This document shows, piece after piece, positions 34,591 to 45,246 of a DNA stretch of 64,000 bases. The position numbers and the translations under genes are program-made. The stretch is from Hymenopus coronatus. Lineage: Eukaryota > Arthropoda > Insecta > Mantodea > Hymenopodidae. The stretch lies in assembly GCA_030762935.1 (NCBI GenBank), contig CM060890.1, forward strand, positions 60,824,765 through 60,888,764, in the 5' to 3' direction. Positions within the stretch are counted from its first letter, which is position 1. Each line of letters opens with the position of its first letter. A model generated the notes under the pieces. The model had not been told where the DNA came from and ran no database searches. It saw nothing but the letters and a program-made list of their open reading frames with translations.

Positions 34591-35200
34591 TACGTGCTGT
34601 CCCGCCCAAAAGTTTTAATCCAAGATTTCACAATAAATCCATTTTTTTAGTTCCGAAATCACCATTTTTTTAAAATGGTCCATATGTGTGTGTGTGTGTG
34701 TCTGAGTCTGTGAACAGCATAAATAACAAATGGAAATGGCCTAAATAAGAACTTGGTGTATAATTCAGCATATTCCAAGGATACGAAAACTGTATTTTCA
34801 AAAAAGTTCCCTATCCTAAACCACCCTTTACATGGAACACCATTCGAAAGTTTCAGTTACGATTTTCATTAAAATATCACATTCTTAAGATATTTTGATA
34901 CAAATTAAATGTATATTTTGAATTTTCTGACAAGCGACTTCTGAAGTCTTCTTCATTCTGATCAACTATTACATAACTGGTACACCATAAGCAATAGACA
35001 AATATCTCGTTTACGCTCACAATTTGTGTCAAATGCATTTTTTTTGGTGTTGCCCATTTATGAGATACTCTACTTTAAATTAAATACATGTAATTTTCTC
35101 AAACGAGAAACCAATTTTTTTTCCCCTAGCCATGCTAAGAGAATAAAATGTCGTAGCTACATTTCATATACATTTATAATATAACTTGTGGCTTTAATTA
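34591..35200 (+). mobile_element. Element A, both termini lost
   Basis: Starts within the head block (TCCAAGATTTCACAATAAAT), has a TG tract at 34684-34703, and ends near TGTGGCTTTAATTAGATC. It abuts the LINE remnant upstream. Confidence 0.78.
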
Positions 35201-35379
35201 GATCAAATTTTGGTACTCCAAGAAGTGCCCGTTATCACCTGTGAAATTTCATTCAAATATTGACTAATCAAAGATTGACTGATTCTAAAATAAAGTTTTT
35301 AAAATCGGCTTGACAACCCTAATGGTCAACTAGTATTAAATGTTTCAAAGGATAGTTCCACAATTTGATATATGATTTA

Positions 35380-36055
35380 TAAAAATATAGCATCAAAATA
35401 TAATCTAACTATATCTCCAACAGAAAGATAGAGTATTAGCTTTCAAGGGAAAACCTTAGTGCAGAGAAAATAATAAATATATAAGCGAAAATTAATAATA
35501 ATATAATAGAAAAAATAAATACTTTAAGTATTTAGGCTGTGAAATTAATAGCAGGAAAATAAGATAAACAAAGGGAATGTTAAAAGTTTAATCATATATG
35601 TGGGATAATTATAAGAACCTTTATAAACAAAACTTGAAAGAAGTACTGCTTTGAAGTTTTAGCAGCACGTCTTCTCTTTATGACTCAGAAACAAACAAAA
35701 AAATCTAAAGCGAAACTTAAAGGCATATGAAATTAAATTCTTGAGAGGGTGACTGGACAAAGGAGTACAGTCAACATATAACGATAAAATAAGGAAAGAA
35801 TTTAACATAATTAAACTAAATAAAACATAAAAGAATATCCCTCATTTCTGAGGAATACCAGAACACTGATTCCCAACAAGATCCCACAGTACAAACACAA
35901 AGGAAAGAGAGAGATACGAAAACACATAAACAGATGGATGGACCAGTTTATTTTTGGACAGACAGAACAATTCAAAAGTCCTAATACCGAGCTTATTATT
36001 AATATTATTACTGTTGTTGTTATCACTATTATTACTGTTTTTGTGACCGTTAGAT
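35380..36055 (+). pseudogene. Second non-LTR retrotransposon 3' remnant
   Basis: Readable pieces in changing frames include KYNLTISP (about 35398), LKAYEIKFLRG (about 35718-35750), DKIRKEFNIIKLNK (35782-35822), IPQYKHKGKRE (about 35879-35911) and INRWMDQFIFGQTEQF (about 35928-35975). This is the same protein region as the 33785 remnant. It starts just past the RT catalytic box and ends in an imperfect ATT/GTT microsatellite, which is typical of such LINE 3' ends. Stops and frameshifts are frequent. The two remnants are too different to be a recent tandem copy. Confidence 0.65.
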
Positions 36056-36074
36056 ATTCTTAATGAGATCTTCA

Positions 36075-36735
36075 TTTTAACTTACTCCACTAAGTAGGAA
36101 AGTATTGAATTCCACCACAAAAGCTCTAAGTCGAGATTTCACTGGAAATATATATTAGGACTCCCTCAAAAAACAAAAACCAATACATTTTTAGAAAAAA
36201 AGCAATGTATGTATGTATGTGTACGTGCGTGAGTTTGTGTGTGAACAGCATAACTCAAAACAAATTATTTATGTGTTGTATCTTCCAAGAATGCGACACA
36301 AATATTTTCTAGAAAACCCTTTCTCCACAAACTACCCTAATGCCTATGGAGAATTTTTCAAAAATTTTGATTTACTTAAAAATGGCTCCAACAATTCTAA
36401 TTAAAATTCTATACGTTTAACATTCATTTAAGACAAATGAAACGTACATCTTGAATTTTCTGAGAACGGTCTCTGAAGTAATCTTCATTCTCGATTACAT
36501 TTTCTTACTAGTAGACCGTTAACAGATAGAAGATTTATTACACCAAAAATGTAGATATTTTAAAGCACACAGTTTATGTACGACACACTGCATTCCTTTA
36601 CATTGTGTATCAATAGAGAAATATGAAATTAAACCTTTATACTAATGTTTATCACAAATGGATAAAGTAGGAACAAGAATACATTTTTGTAAGAATAGTT
36701 TGTTGCACAATAGAGAAATGTAGTGATGCAATATA
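36075..36735 (+). mobile_element. Element A, near full
   Basis: Shortened head (TTACTCCACTAAGTAGGAAA), a GTAT/GTGT tract at 36205-36243, and the tail at TAGAGAAATGTAGTGATGCA. The segment between the GTTTATGTACGA block and the tail is about 150 bases shorter than normal. Confidence 0.8.
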
Positions 36736-36776
36736 TACGTTATAGTTTACTGATAAAAAACATTTCAAAATGAAAA

Positions 36777-37248
36777 AACTCAAGGGGTTATTCCACAAAA
36801 GTCAATATTATCACTTCATCTCACGTGAAAAAATATAATTTGCTGTATTTTAATAAAATAATAATTAGTGCAATTTTGTCGAAATCAAAAATGTTGAAAG
36901 AAATTTCTTATAAAGGATTATTTTGGTGAGCAGGAATTCATGCAAATCTTTGTATCACATCCTTTGAAGATGCTGAACTTAAATTAACAAGTGCAGTTTT
37001 TACAATATGATATTGGCACACACGCGCGCACACACACAAACACACACACACACACATATACAAAAAAGACTCTCACACAAACACACTGACAAATGTCTAT
37101 CTGCACATATTGACCTTTTATTAATGGCTTTTTCTATAGATTCAAAATACTTTTAATTCTGTATCTATACCCAGTAAACTCTCGGTATAGAATTTTTGGA
37201 TGGATTACTATATTTTACCTACTGAATAAGAAAGTAGAAGAGAACGTA
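36777..37248 (-). mobile_element. Element A, head half, minus strand
   Basis: From AAGGGGTTATTCCACAAAAG through a long CA tract (37018-37062) to CTCGGTATAGAATTTTTGGA. The palindrome is decayed, and the next same-strand copy follows after AAAAAAA. Confidence 0.78.
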
Positions 37249-38337
37249 AAAAAATTTGATGTGCTCTATTCACATAACTTTCTCTAGCTCTTTCTCACTT
37301 CTCTCTTTATTTAGATAAGAATTAGTAGAATTGATCTTATTACTTGCTTTCTTGAAAGAAGGGAAATAAGGGAATACATTAGGCTAAAGCGATAGATACA
37401 TATTTAAAAGCTGATCTCTATGTGAAACAATAGACGTTCGGTTCGCTTTCTATGGTCCTGTTTGGGAAAAGTTAGATAATTTAAAATTGAAATTAATATT
37501 AATGAACATCTCGAAAACATACATTACATAAATGATGAGTTTTAATAAGATTTACATTTTTTGTGTAGTATGGTTTTGTCTCTTACGGTTTAACCGTTAT
37601 ATAGAATTCTTCAAACTCATCCAGAATTAAGAGCCCTTCAGAGACTATTCCCAGAAAATTCAAAATATACATTTTTTTCCTAGTTGGCTTACCCTCTCCG
37701 CTGTAGGGCTAACAGTCACCTAGGACTAACAAGTGGATCAGAAACCTGTCGAGGAGCCAACGTCACGAAACCACAGAACGGAGAAACTGGAACGAGTGGC
37801 CGGCCGGTAGCCAGGAATGAGCGTAAGGAAATCGTTGATATGAAATGCAAGCGAAATAGATGATAGGAAATGTGATTATATAGCAGTTGATGGAATGAGT
37901 GGCGGGTGAAACCGGAGGACCCGGAGAAAACCCGCCCAAATGCTGCCTCATCCACCCAAATGCGGGTGCTTGGGATCAAACCACTGGAAGGCGAGCGGTC
38001 TAACCACTCGGCCACGGCTCCACTACATTTTATTTGTGATATAAATATATATATATATTTATAGGGTACTTTAATCGAAACTTTCAAAAATTTCTCCATA
38101 TAGAGGGTAGTCTGTGGTGGGGAATTTTCTTGAAAATCTTCGTGTTGCATCCTTAGAAGATAACAAGTTTGGTATATAAGTATTTTTATTTTTGAGTTAT
38201 ACTGCCTACAGACACACATACACACGGACGTTTTTCTAAAAATGCCTTGGGATACCTCAAAACACATTTCCGGTAAAATCAGGGTATCGAATGGGTGGAA
38301 TACAATACCTTCTCCATCCACAGTCTACATTAAAAGT
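37249..38337 (-). mobile_element. Element A, split by an S2-type SINE
   Basis: Left part from TTTGATGTGCTCTATTCACA to AAATTCAAAATATACATTTT. Right part from ACATTTTATTTGTGATATAA to ATACCTTCTCCATCCACAGT. The duplicated TACATTT sequence frames the insertion. Confidence 0.85.
37681..38023 (-). mobile_element. S2-type SINE, about 340 bp, alternative tail
   Basis: The head at the right reads, on the minus strand, GCCGTGGCCGAGTGGTTAGA and then a B-box region. The body GGCGGGTTTTCTCCGGGTCC matches the 19552 copy closely, but the remaining 200 bases (TTAGTCCTAGGTGACTGTTA and neighbours) do not occur in the other S2 copies. It is flanked by TACATTTTTTTCC (37668-37680) and TACATTTTATTTG (38024-38036). 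Confidence 0.82.
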
Positions 38338-38898
38338 AAAAATAACAAGTTAGTATTTTATTTTAGAAATGACTTTCATAATCCTCAATAACCATGCAAG
38401 CCGGAAGATGTTTCGAATTCATCAGCTTGAATTCAATTTCAATCCCCACAGGGGAAGGCTAATGTACGCCTTAGCTGCCCATGACACAGATCTGAGAAAT
38501 AGGATTTCGGTCTCAGCATACGTACCTATCAGCTGCCCCCAGGATCTTCCAAACAAGGATCATTGCTGTGAGCTCTGTCAATGGTAATCAAGTTGAGAAC
38601 TTCCTGAATCCGCATGGTCGTGGAAGTAGCAGCTATGTCCAACGGCAGGCAATGTGTTTAGTAGCGTTATCAGCCTTGATGTCAACCATAACTTTATTTC
38701 GTTTGGCATTAATATTACTTGAGATAACATTGCATGTTATGACACGATATCAAATGTTGCACAACTTCAAACTGGGCTAAATTAATATTGCTGATCCTTT
38801 CTAATTTTAAAACTTCGAGCGAGGGAGTACAATCAATTGCCTGAGTAGTGTTTGCACTTTAAATATTAATGCAAATCTTGCTAGAAACCTTAATATGT
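38338..38898. other. Unique DNA with short unrecognised ORFs
   Basis: Frames of 72 and 70 codons (38369-38587, 38568-38780) overlap on the + strand. GC is somewhat higher than the surroundings. I recognise neither product. Confidence 0.35.
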
Positions 38899-39054
38899 AT
38901 TACTTTCTCTAGCCCTGCATGTACAATGTACATAGTGGATTGAGAAGGCATCCTAATGCATCCAAAAATTCGATGTCGAATTTCTCCAGAAATATATATA
39001 GTACTTAAGTTTGGTATTTTACAAAGTACGACACAAAGATTTTCAAGAAAATTC

Positions 39055-39184
39055 CCAAGGAATTCCAGGCGCCTTAATACCTTTCATAGTATGTATTGAA
39101 ACAATTAGAAATATTATTGGACCTGGTACATTAGCAATTCGACTAGCCTCTAATACAATTGTAGGTCACCTTTTAATAACACTC
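39055..39184 (+). pseudogene. atp6: NUMT: nuclear fragment of mitochondrial atp6
   Basis: Mitochondrial ATP6 is subunit a of the F1Fo ATP synthase in the inner membrane. About 43 codons read without a break as [28 protein letters not shown] and GHLLITL, the conserved transmembrane segment with the essential Arg of A-x-R-L and the G-H-L-L motif. In standard code one residue is Arg (AGA) in ETI-R-N. In the invertebrate mitochondrial code AGA is Ser, which restores the usual ETISN. ATA codons likewise read as Met. The Arg of the usual arthropod I-I-R-P is Gly here, a likely post-transfer change or a lineage difference. The fragment replaces about 9 bases of element A. It has no start, and the open frame extends into element A on both sides, so it is not expressed as ATP6. 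Confidence 0.9.
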
Positions 39185-39227
39185 AACTACCCTTTACGTG
39201 GAAAATGGCTCTAACAATTTTGATTTT

Positions 39228-39423
39228 TTTTAATAAATACAGTTCCGGAGGCTTGTCCTTAAGTGACCTATTAATGTTTAACGTTTTCCTTTTACATATA
39301 ATACACAGAGACATTTACAAACACAGAAACACCCATACCCAAGGCGGGACTCGAACCCACGATACCGTGCGCCACGAAGCACCAATGCGAGGCGCGTTAG
39401 CGAGTGCGGCCACGGGGACCGGC
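39228..39423 (-). mobile_element. S3 tRNA-derived SINE, minus strand
   Basis: Reads right to left: GGTCCCCGTGGCCGCACTCG, B box (reverse of GCGGGACTCGAACCCACG), then CTTGGGTATGGGTG and the CCGGAACTG end. The middle differs from the 16396 copy (lacks the ATTCAGTAATCAT block), resembling the 57290 copy more. Confidence 0.82.
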
Positions 39424-39943
39424 TAGATTAAAATCTCTTATATGTATATCTTAAATTTTCTGGGAATAACCTTTGAACACATGTTTATTCTGGGTAAATT
39501 TTTAGTAATTTTGCATAACTGGTAAACCATAAGAGATAGACAAACATTTATCGTTCAAAAAATGTAGAGCTCGTTAAAACAAACCATTTATGTTATATCA
39601 TCTTTTTTTCGTTTTTGAGATATTCCTTGTTATTAGTTTAACTTGAAAATACTTATAATTTTCTCATAGCGGAGTTTGTCAACTCCTGTCCATACGAACA
39701 AAGGTACTTCAATCGCATAGCAACCAGCTTTTAAATGCTGTAACTATTGATTTAGCCTATGATACGCCCTTATTTCCCTTCTATTTACAAGGAAGCAAGT
39801 AACAAGACCCCTTATGCTAATTTTTTCACGATTAGCATTAAATAGATAGAAGAATAAGCTTCATAACTATAATTTATTGTAGAGATGTAGAGATAGTCAT
39901 GTGAATGGAGCACATCAGACTTGTTGTTTAGTTATCGTATACA

Positions 39944-39979
39944 AATGGAGGAACAGGCATTTTAAATTGCCTGTTCCTC

Positions 39980-39983
<4 letters not shown>
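39944..39983. repeat. Perfect 16-bp hairpin
   Basis: Arms AATGGAGGAACAGGCA and TGCCTGTTCCTCCATT surround an 8-base loop (TTTTAAAT). It is placed 21 bases after the tail of an element A copy and runs straight into a TAA microsatellite. No other copy is seen in the window. Confidence 0.9.
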
Positions 39984-40019
<36 letters not shown>

Positions 40020-40020
40020 T
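39982..40020. repeat. (TAA)n microsatellite
   Basis: About 12 units directly after the hairpin. Confidence 0.95.
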
Positions 40021-40087
40021 AGTCATAGTGGCCTGCTAAGGTCTCATTCCATCTCTCCATCCGACGGTCCTACATTTTTTTCCCATG

Positions 40088-40420
40088 TGGTCTGTAATTT
40101 AACACAAAAAACGTAGAACTTGTTAAAATACACAGTTTATGTCATATACATTTTTCTTGAAGAGTTGAGCAACCTTTTAAATTGCCTAATTTTTCTCAAA
40201 CGGGGCATGCAAAGAGAACCGAACCGCAATTGTTTCACATAACAGCCAACCTTTAAAATGTTTGGTCATCGCTTTAGTGTAATTTATTCCGTTATTTCCC
40301 TTTTACTTACAATGAAGTAAGTAATAAGACTAACTCTGCTATGTTTATTTCGATTAGAAATTTTTTTGGGGGGAGGGGAAGAGCTAAAGAAAATTATGTG
40401 AGTGGAACACATCATATTTT
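40088..40420 (+). mobile_element. Element A, tail third
   Basis: From AACACAAAAAACGTAGAACT to GTGAGTGGAACACATCATAT. A G-rich replacement (TTTTTTTGGGGGGAGGGG) lies where the TGAAGTAGATAGAAG block should be. Confidence 0.8.
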
Positions 40421-40562
40421 ACTTCTCAAGTCTGATCAAAAATTTTAAGAGGTACAACTCTCTACATAAGAATGAAAATAATAATAATTATTATAATTAT
40501 AATGATAATTATTAATGAATGTTAGCAGTATTTGGTACATTGAATCAAGATTCCTCTTTTTA

Positions 40563-40563
<1 letters not shown>

Positions 40564-40606
<43 letters not shown>
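40564..40606. repeat. (GT)n microsatellite
   Basis: About 20 GT units next to the 3' end of an S8 element. Confidence 0.95.
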
Positions 40607-40607
<1 letters not shown>

Positions 40608-41105
40608 CTTCATACAGCAGCCACCACGGGCTTATTGTGCACCAATCCCAGAGGATAGGATGACATGAGTGAGCCCAACGGGCAGCTGATACCAACCGCT
40701 GGAAATCAGCCACCGTGTAGGGTGCCTAACTAGTCCACGCAGTTCTTCATCTCAACGGGGGAGTGATAGAAGCATACACCCTAGTTTTGATTGAACACCC
40801 TTTGTCTCACAGATGACTCCAACGCCACCCTGCCGTCGTGAGTTATATTTCGAAAGCTCTTCTACCACCATGGAAGGGCGCTATCAGCGCAGGCCTCGCC
40901 GACACTTACAGTCCTGAAAGAGACCAGTTGGAGTGAAATGTAGCTGGAATGAAGGAGATAGGAAGTTCCGGTAAATGAAGAATATTCCTCAGGATTCTCC
41001 TAGTGACCCGGAACAACCCCGAGAAACCCTATAGGTCAGAGCGGTCGGCCGAGGTAATCAAACCCATAGCCCGAACAAATCCCTGAGCCACCTGACTCGT
41101 CTTTT
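40607..41105 (-). mobile_element. S8 large tRNA-headed element, minus strand
   Basis: On the minus strand: GTCAGGTGGCTCAGGGATTT (A box), a weak B box GGGTTTGATTACC, CCGGGTCACTAGGAGAATCC, TGTAAGTGTCGGCGAGGCCT and the 3' part CATCCTATCCTCTGGGATTG. The + strand copy at 55545-56050 matches the same blocks in the same order. The GT run at its 3' end may be its tail. Confidence 0.72.
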
Positions 41106-44084
41106 CACTGGTAATTCACTTAAATTGAAATTAATAACATATATTTCAACTCCCTCTTTCTCTCTCTGGATTTAAATAATGTGAACAATACATGCATTTG
41201 TTCTGTTCATTTTAAAATACTCTGTACTGTGTAACCGAGAGAGATTCAAACAATGTGTTCCCACAAGTTGCCCGTTTAGATCGAGTGAGCTAAAAGCACA
41301 AAGCGAAGCCAAGGCCAATTAATATCCACGCACCTTTTCTTAAACGTTTGGCTCCCTAGTCTTCATTAGTGCGTTTCGCGCAATTTAGAAGCAGGGGAGA
41401 GAAAACATTGATACCTGAAGTGTGATATACACTCTGATATCTAATGGCTTCATTGCTACGGTTTCATTCCCTCTGTAGATCCACCAGTTCATGCATATGC
41501 ACGTGCTCTGTATTCTGTTTAATAATCTAGTTAACTCGAGGTAAATTTGATAACCAATTCGCCATAATGGCTGAGGGACTCAAAGAAAGAAACTTTCTTT
41601 GGTTGACAACGTTGCGGAAAGACAGGCAGGCTCTCCCATCTTCCTCCCGGCCCTCACTTCCCAAGAACTAGCGCCCAAGAAAGGTTCGCGAATAGTATTT
41701 TGGGTTAATTGATACAATTCTGCTACCCTATCTTTTATTATGTAAATGTTATTAATTTACTTAAGATATATTTATAACAAGAATTATTTAGAACAGTGTA
41801 TAATTTTAGAATTTTAAAAAAGAACACTTATTTGAATAACATTATATAATTATTCTGTTATAAAAATTCTGGAACTTCAATTTGGGGTGGCGTCTGCATA
41901 CAGTGCGGATCTATGAATCATAAAAATGTGTCAAACAGTTCTTTTCGGGTAACGGCTATAAATTTCACAGTTACGCGATTAACGGTTACATTAACGGTTG
42001 CCAGTAATCTTATTATGTTTGCATTTACACTACATTAACGATCATCAGTAACAATTACAATGCTTAGATATGAACGAATTCGACAGAGATTTACTTTGTT
42101 ATTTGACGTAAATAGGTCTCTATGTGTTGAAGTGGTTTACACATTTTACAATTCTAAATAATGCTGAACGGTTGTATTGCACATTTAAATAGGGTCCTAA
42201 ATATAAGCATCTCGTGTCGCAGATATGCCAAAGTAAAGATACAACATTATTTCCAAGATTAACTAAAATTAAGTATAAATTAACTTAAATATTGTTATAG
42301 GGCATTAGACACCTTAACCTGAGGGTTTTTAAAAATAAGATATGTATAGTTTATACATTTTATATTCTTATTTATCGGCTCTTTTTAGGCTAAAAATCTA
42401 ATTAATAACCCTATAACTTTTTATTGATTTAAAATATTTAAACATTCCAGTGTTAAATTCAATGTCTACTAACAAAACTAACTGGAGTAAATTTGAGCTT
42501 TCTAAGCTACGTAATTTTAGAGAAAAATATATTTTCTATAAAAATGTAAACGAACTATAGAAATAAAACTAACCTTATAAAATCTGTGTGCACGGTCCCT
42601 CATTATTATATTTACATACTTATAAACTATCTACAAACATCATCCATACATGAAGTTAATCAGATAAAAATAAAGTATTGTTTAACATAAACAACCCAAA
42701 AATGACAATCTAAATAGTTTTTTCCTACGGATCCCCTTTAAGTAACCATTACAATGTAATAGCTTTTCTTCCTAATGTACTTAATACAAAATATCCTTTT
42801 CTTCTTCAACTTAAAGGCTTCCTTCATTTATTCTCAACAGATTATGAAGACGAAAGAAAAACAACTTCAGTAGAAAACATATGACTGTAGCTCCAATGTT
42901 TAAAATGATCACTGAGGTAACTCTTATTTGAGATAAGGTCCCAGTTTTGCGCCAGCTGTTCACGCAAGCACACTAGTTTAATAATGAATGCTGGTGGTTT
43001 GCTTTTTGTCTTGCACCTTTATCTAAAACGAAATTTTGTGGGTGTGTAGCACCAGTAGACGTAAAGACATCCAGCCGAATATATTTTGATTAAAAGCCCG
43101 AACAGCTTAAAAAGAACAAGAAAACATGTGAAATTTCTACTGCTTATATTTGACAGCAGACCACCGTCGCGTCAAGAAATTATATTTACAGAAAGATTTA
43201 TAACTGTCAATAAGTTTTTAGCTGTTGGTGGTGCTACTAATGTGTACTTGTTAATCAATCAAACCATCAGACTGTCCTCTTATTCAACCCCGTCATTAGT
43301 ATACAGCAGGTTTTCCGATTATGCCCCCATTTATATGCAATGTCAGAGCGTTGGCACGCCTGATGATGCGCAGATGGACGATCTGCTTGCTCGCCTTGTA
43401 AGAATTAATGACGTCTGGAGAAAAGGACAGAAGAAGAGGTAAAAAAATGCCTTGTATTACTTTCTTTGAGCGTGCGTCACTTAACCCCACTGCAGCAAGT
43501 CACTGCCATAGAAATTGCTTGATTAAAAACGTTTTCCAGGATTGCGAGCAAAGACGCTTACTGAAGAGGCTCACCCATAGAGCTAAGATGGAGAAGATTT
43601 GCATAGCGAAAACTGCTTCAGGTTTCCTTCTCTGTTGAGTATGAAATTTTAGGAACTGATTATCATTAATCCTCGGACTTTTTTGGTTTAAACTCATTTT
43701 TTCCTCATTATTTAAGAAACAAACATGTACGTTTCACACTTCCTGAAGCAGAATATGTGAATTTTTTGAAGAATGTAATTGACCTATTAAAACGCATCTG
43801 AAAGTTATTTGTACCAATACTACAAGTAGAGAATGGAGCTAGTTCACGTAAATACAGTACATACATTTTTATTTGTCGTAAAAACAATTAAAACCCCTCA
43901 ACAGAAACATTATTGAGATATCAAATGACCTTATAGTTGTTTTCTGGGAGTCAGCTGGGGAGTGTAATGATAGGTAAGGGAGTAAGTGCTTCAAAGGTCA
44001 ATAAAACTGGAGAAACTAAACAATGCCAGAACATTGTGAACAGAGGGTAGTTTTTTCGAAAAATGTTTACAGGACTGCACCAGT
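41106..44084. other. About 3 kb of low-repeat DNA
   Basis: The longest stretch free of element A. A 118-codon + frame at 43086-43442 opens with a TTG codon and has no recognised domain. It overlaps a 64-codon minus frame. CT-rich sequence near 41150 and 41640. Of all the window this is the place I would least rule out for an unseen exon. Confidence 0.35.
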
Positions 44085-44985
44085 ATGCCACAAAGGTATC
44101 AATTGAAGGGTAGAAACATTGGGCAGACACAAACGGCAGTCACATGAGCCCTGAATGTGCAACAAAGTGTATTTTACAATTTGGCGACGGCTCCAAGAAA
44201 CAGGAAGTGTTCATCTAATGCTTTATCAGGTTGCCCACGGGCTACAATACCGCAACAGGACCGATATTTTATCATAACAGCACAGCGACATTGAGAATAT
44301 CTGCAAGTTCTCCGAGTTTGCAGCCGTCTTAGACTTTAGAGGTAAACTGTATACCGGAGACTCAGGCAGTGGTCTTTATGCAAGAAGTCCAGCAATGGGT
44401 GCTCCACTCACTCGAGTACACATAAGGTCAACATTGTACCTTGAATGATGGAGGAACATGCTTTACAGATGCGTCTAGATTCAGTTTGAACAATGATTCC
44501 GTTGCACACTAATCTGAAAAGAACATGGAAGCCGGTTTCATCCTACAAACATCATAGAAACAAACCATTTGGCAATGGTGGCAAAAGTTCAATAAATGTA
44601 CAGATCTGCACATCTACGACAGTGGTATTGTGAATGTCTAGAGGTACGGAGACGAAATACTAGAACCACATGTGCTACTTTTAAAAGGTGCATGTGGTCC
44701 ACACTTCATTTTTATGGGCGATAACACACGACCGCAAGAGGTCACCTGCTGGACCAATATCTTGAGAGGGAAGATATGCAGCGCATACACTGGCCAGCAA
44801 TGTTTCCGGCATGAACCCAATAAAGCATGCTTGGGTTGCCTTAAGAAAACGAGTTGCAGCCCTTTAGCCTCCTCCGAGGACACTTCCAGAAGTTCGAATG
44901 CTCTTCGTGAGGAATGGAGACAGTTGCCTGCAGAGTTCTTGACCATCTTATAGAGAGTATGCCACGCGCTGTGAGGCCTGTTTAG
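44085..44985 (+). pseudogene. Tc1/mariner-like transposase pseudogene
   Basis: A Tc1-family DDE transposase cuts and pastes DNA at TA sites. About 300 codons' worth of homology is visible, broken by stops and frameshifts. The N-terminal helix-turn-helix starts MPQRYQLKGRNIGQTQTAV (44085), followed by a frameshift and ETGSVHLM. The catalytic core keeps GPHFIFMGDNTRPQ at 44697-44738, where the usual D-D-N-x-R-P-H has Gly for the first Asp. Later pieces are DQYLERED (about 44754), PAEFL and LDHLIESMP at the C-terminus (stop 44983-44985). Length and motif spacing fit a whole Tc1 transposase. No terminal inverted repeats were identified. An S3 SINE begins about 20 bases after the stop. Not functional. 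Confidence 0.85.
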
Positions 44986-45003
44986 CCCGTTTTAACACCC
45001 CAT

Positions 45004-45246
45004 ATTATTTTTTTTTTTAAACAGTACCGGAGTCTGATCAGGACTCCGGCGCTGTATCCCCATTTACATTTCCCCCCGTAGGTTTTACTGATTACTGGTT
45101 TTACTGTTTTTACTGTTCCTTTACAAACATAGACACATTGCACAAATATATAACACCCATGCCCATGGCGGGACACCAACCCACGATCCCCTGCCCACGA
45201 AGCACCAAAGCGAGACGCTTTAGCGAGCGCGGCCATGGGGATCGGC
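45004..45246 (-). mobile_element. S3 tRNA-derived SINE, minus strand
   Basis: 3' poly-T/A tail at left, stem CCGGAGTCTGATCAGGACTC, the CAGTAATCAG region and head with CCACGATCCCCTGCCC, ending GGCCATGGGGATCGGCC. B box is damaged (GGACACCAACCCACG). It lies directly behind the Tc1 pseudogene. Confidence 0.85.

Larger units (their letters stand above)
38899..39922 (+). mobile_element. Element A carrying a mitochondrial insert and an S3 SINE
   Basis: Head TATTACTTTCTCTAGCCCTG with the palindrome TGTACAATGTACATAGTG. The TG tract is deleted, AAGATTTTCAAGAAAATTCC reaches the mitochondrial insert (39055-39184), and AACTACCCTTTACGTGGAAA resumes. The S3 SINE follows at 39228-39423, then the tail half to GATGTAGAGATAGTCATGTG. 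Confidence 0.9.

Noticed and set aside
37716..38321. Longest open frame in the window, 201 codons, minus strand
   Set aside because: It runs through element A head sequence, across an S2-type SINE and its target duplication. The predicted peptide is a translation of repeats, not a gene.
38338..38780. Two overlapping + frames of 70 codons as a small gene
   Set aside because: No start context, homology or conserved motif is visible, and the frames overlap each other by chance.
43086..43442. 118-codon + frame as a host exon
   Set aside because: It begins with TTG, has no recognised domain, overlaps a minus frame and shows no splice context I can trust. Kept only as a note in the unique region.
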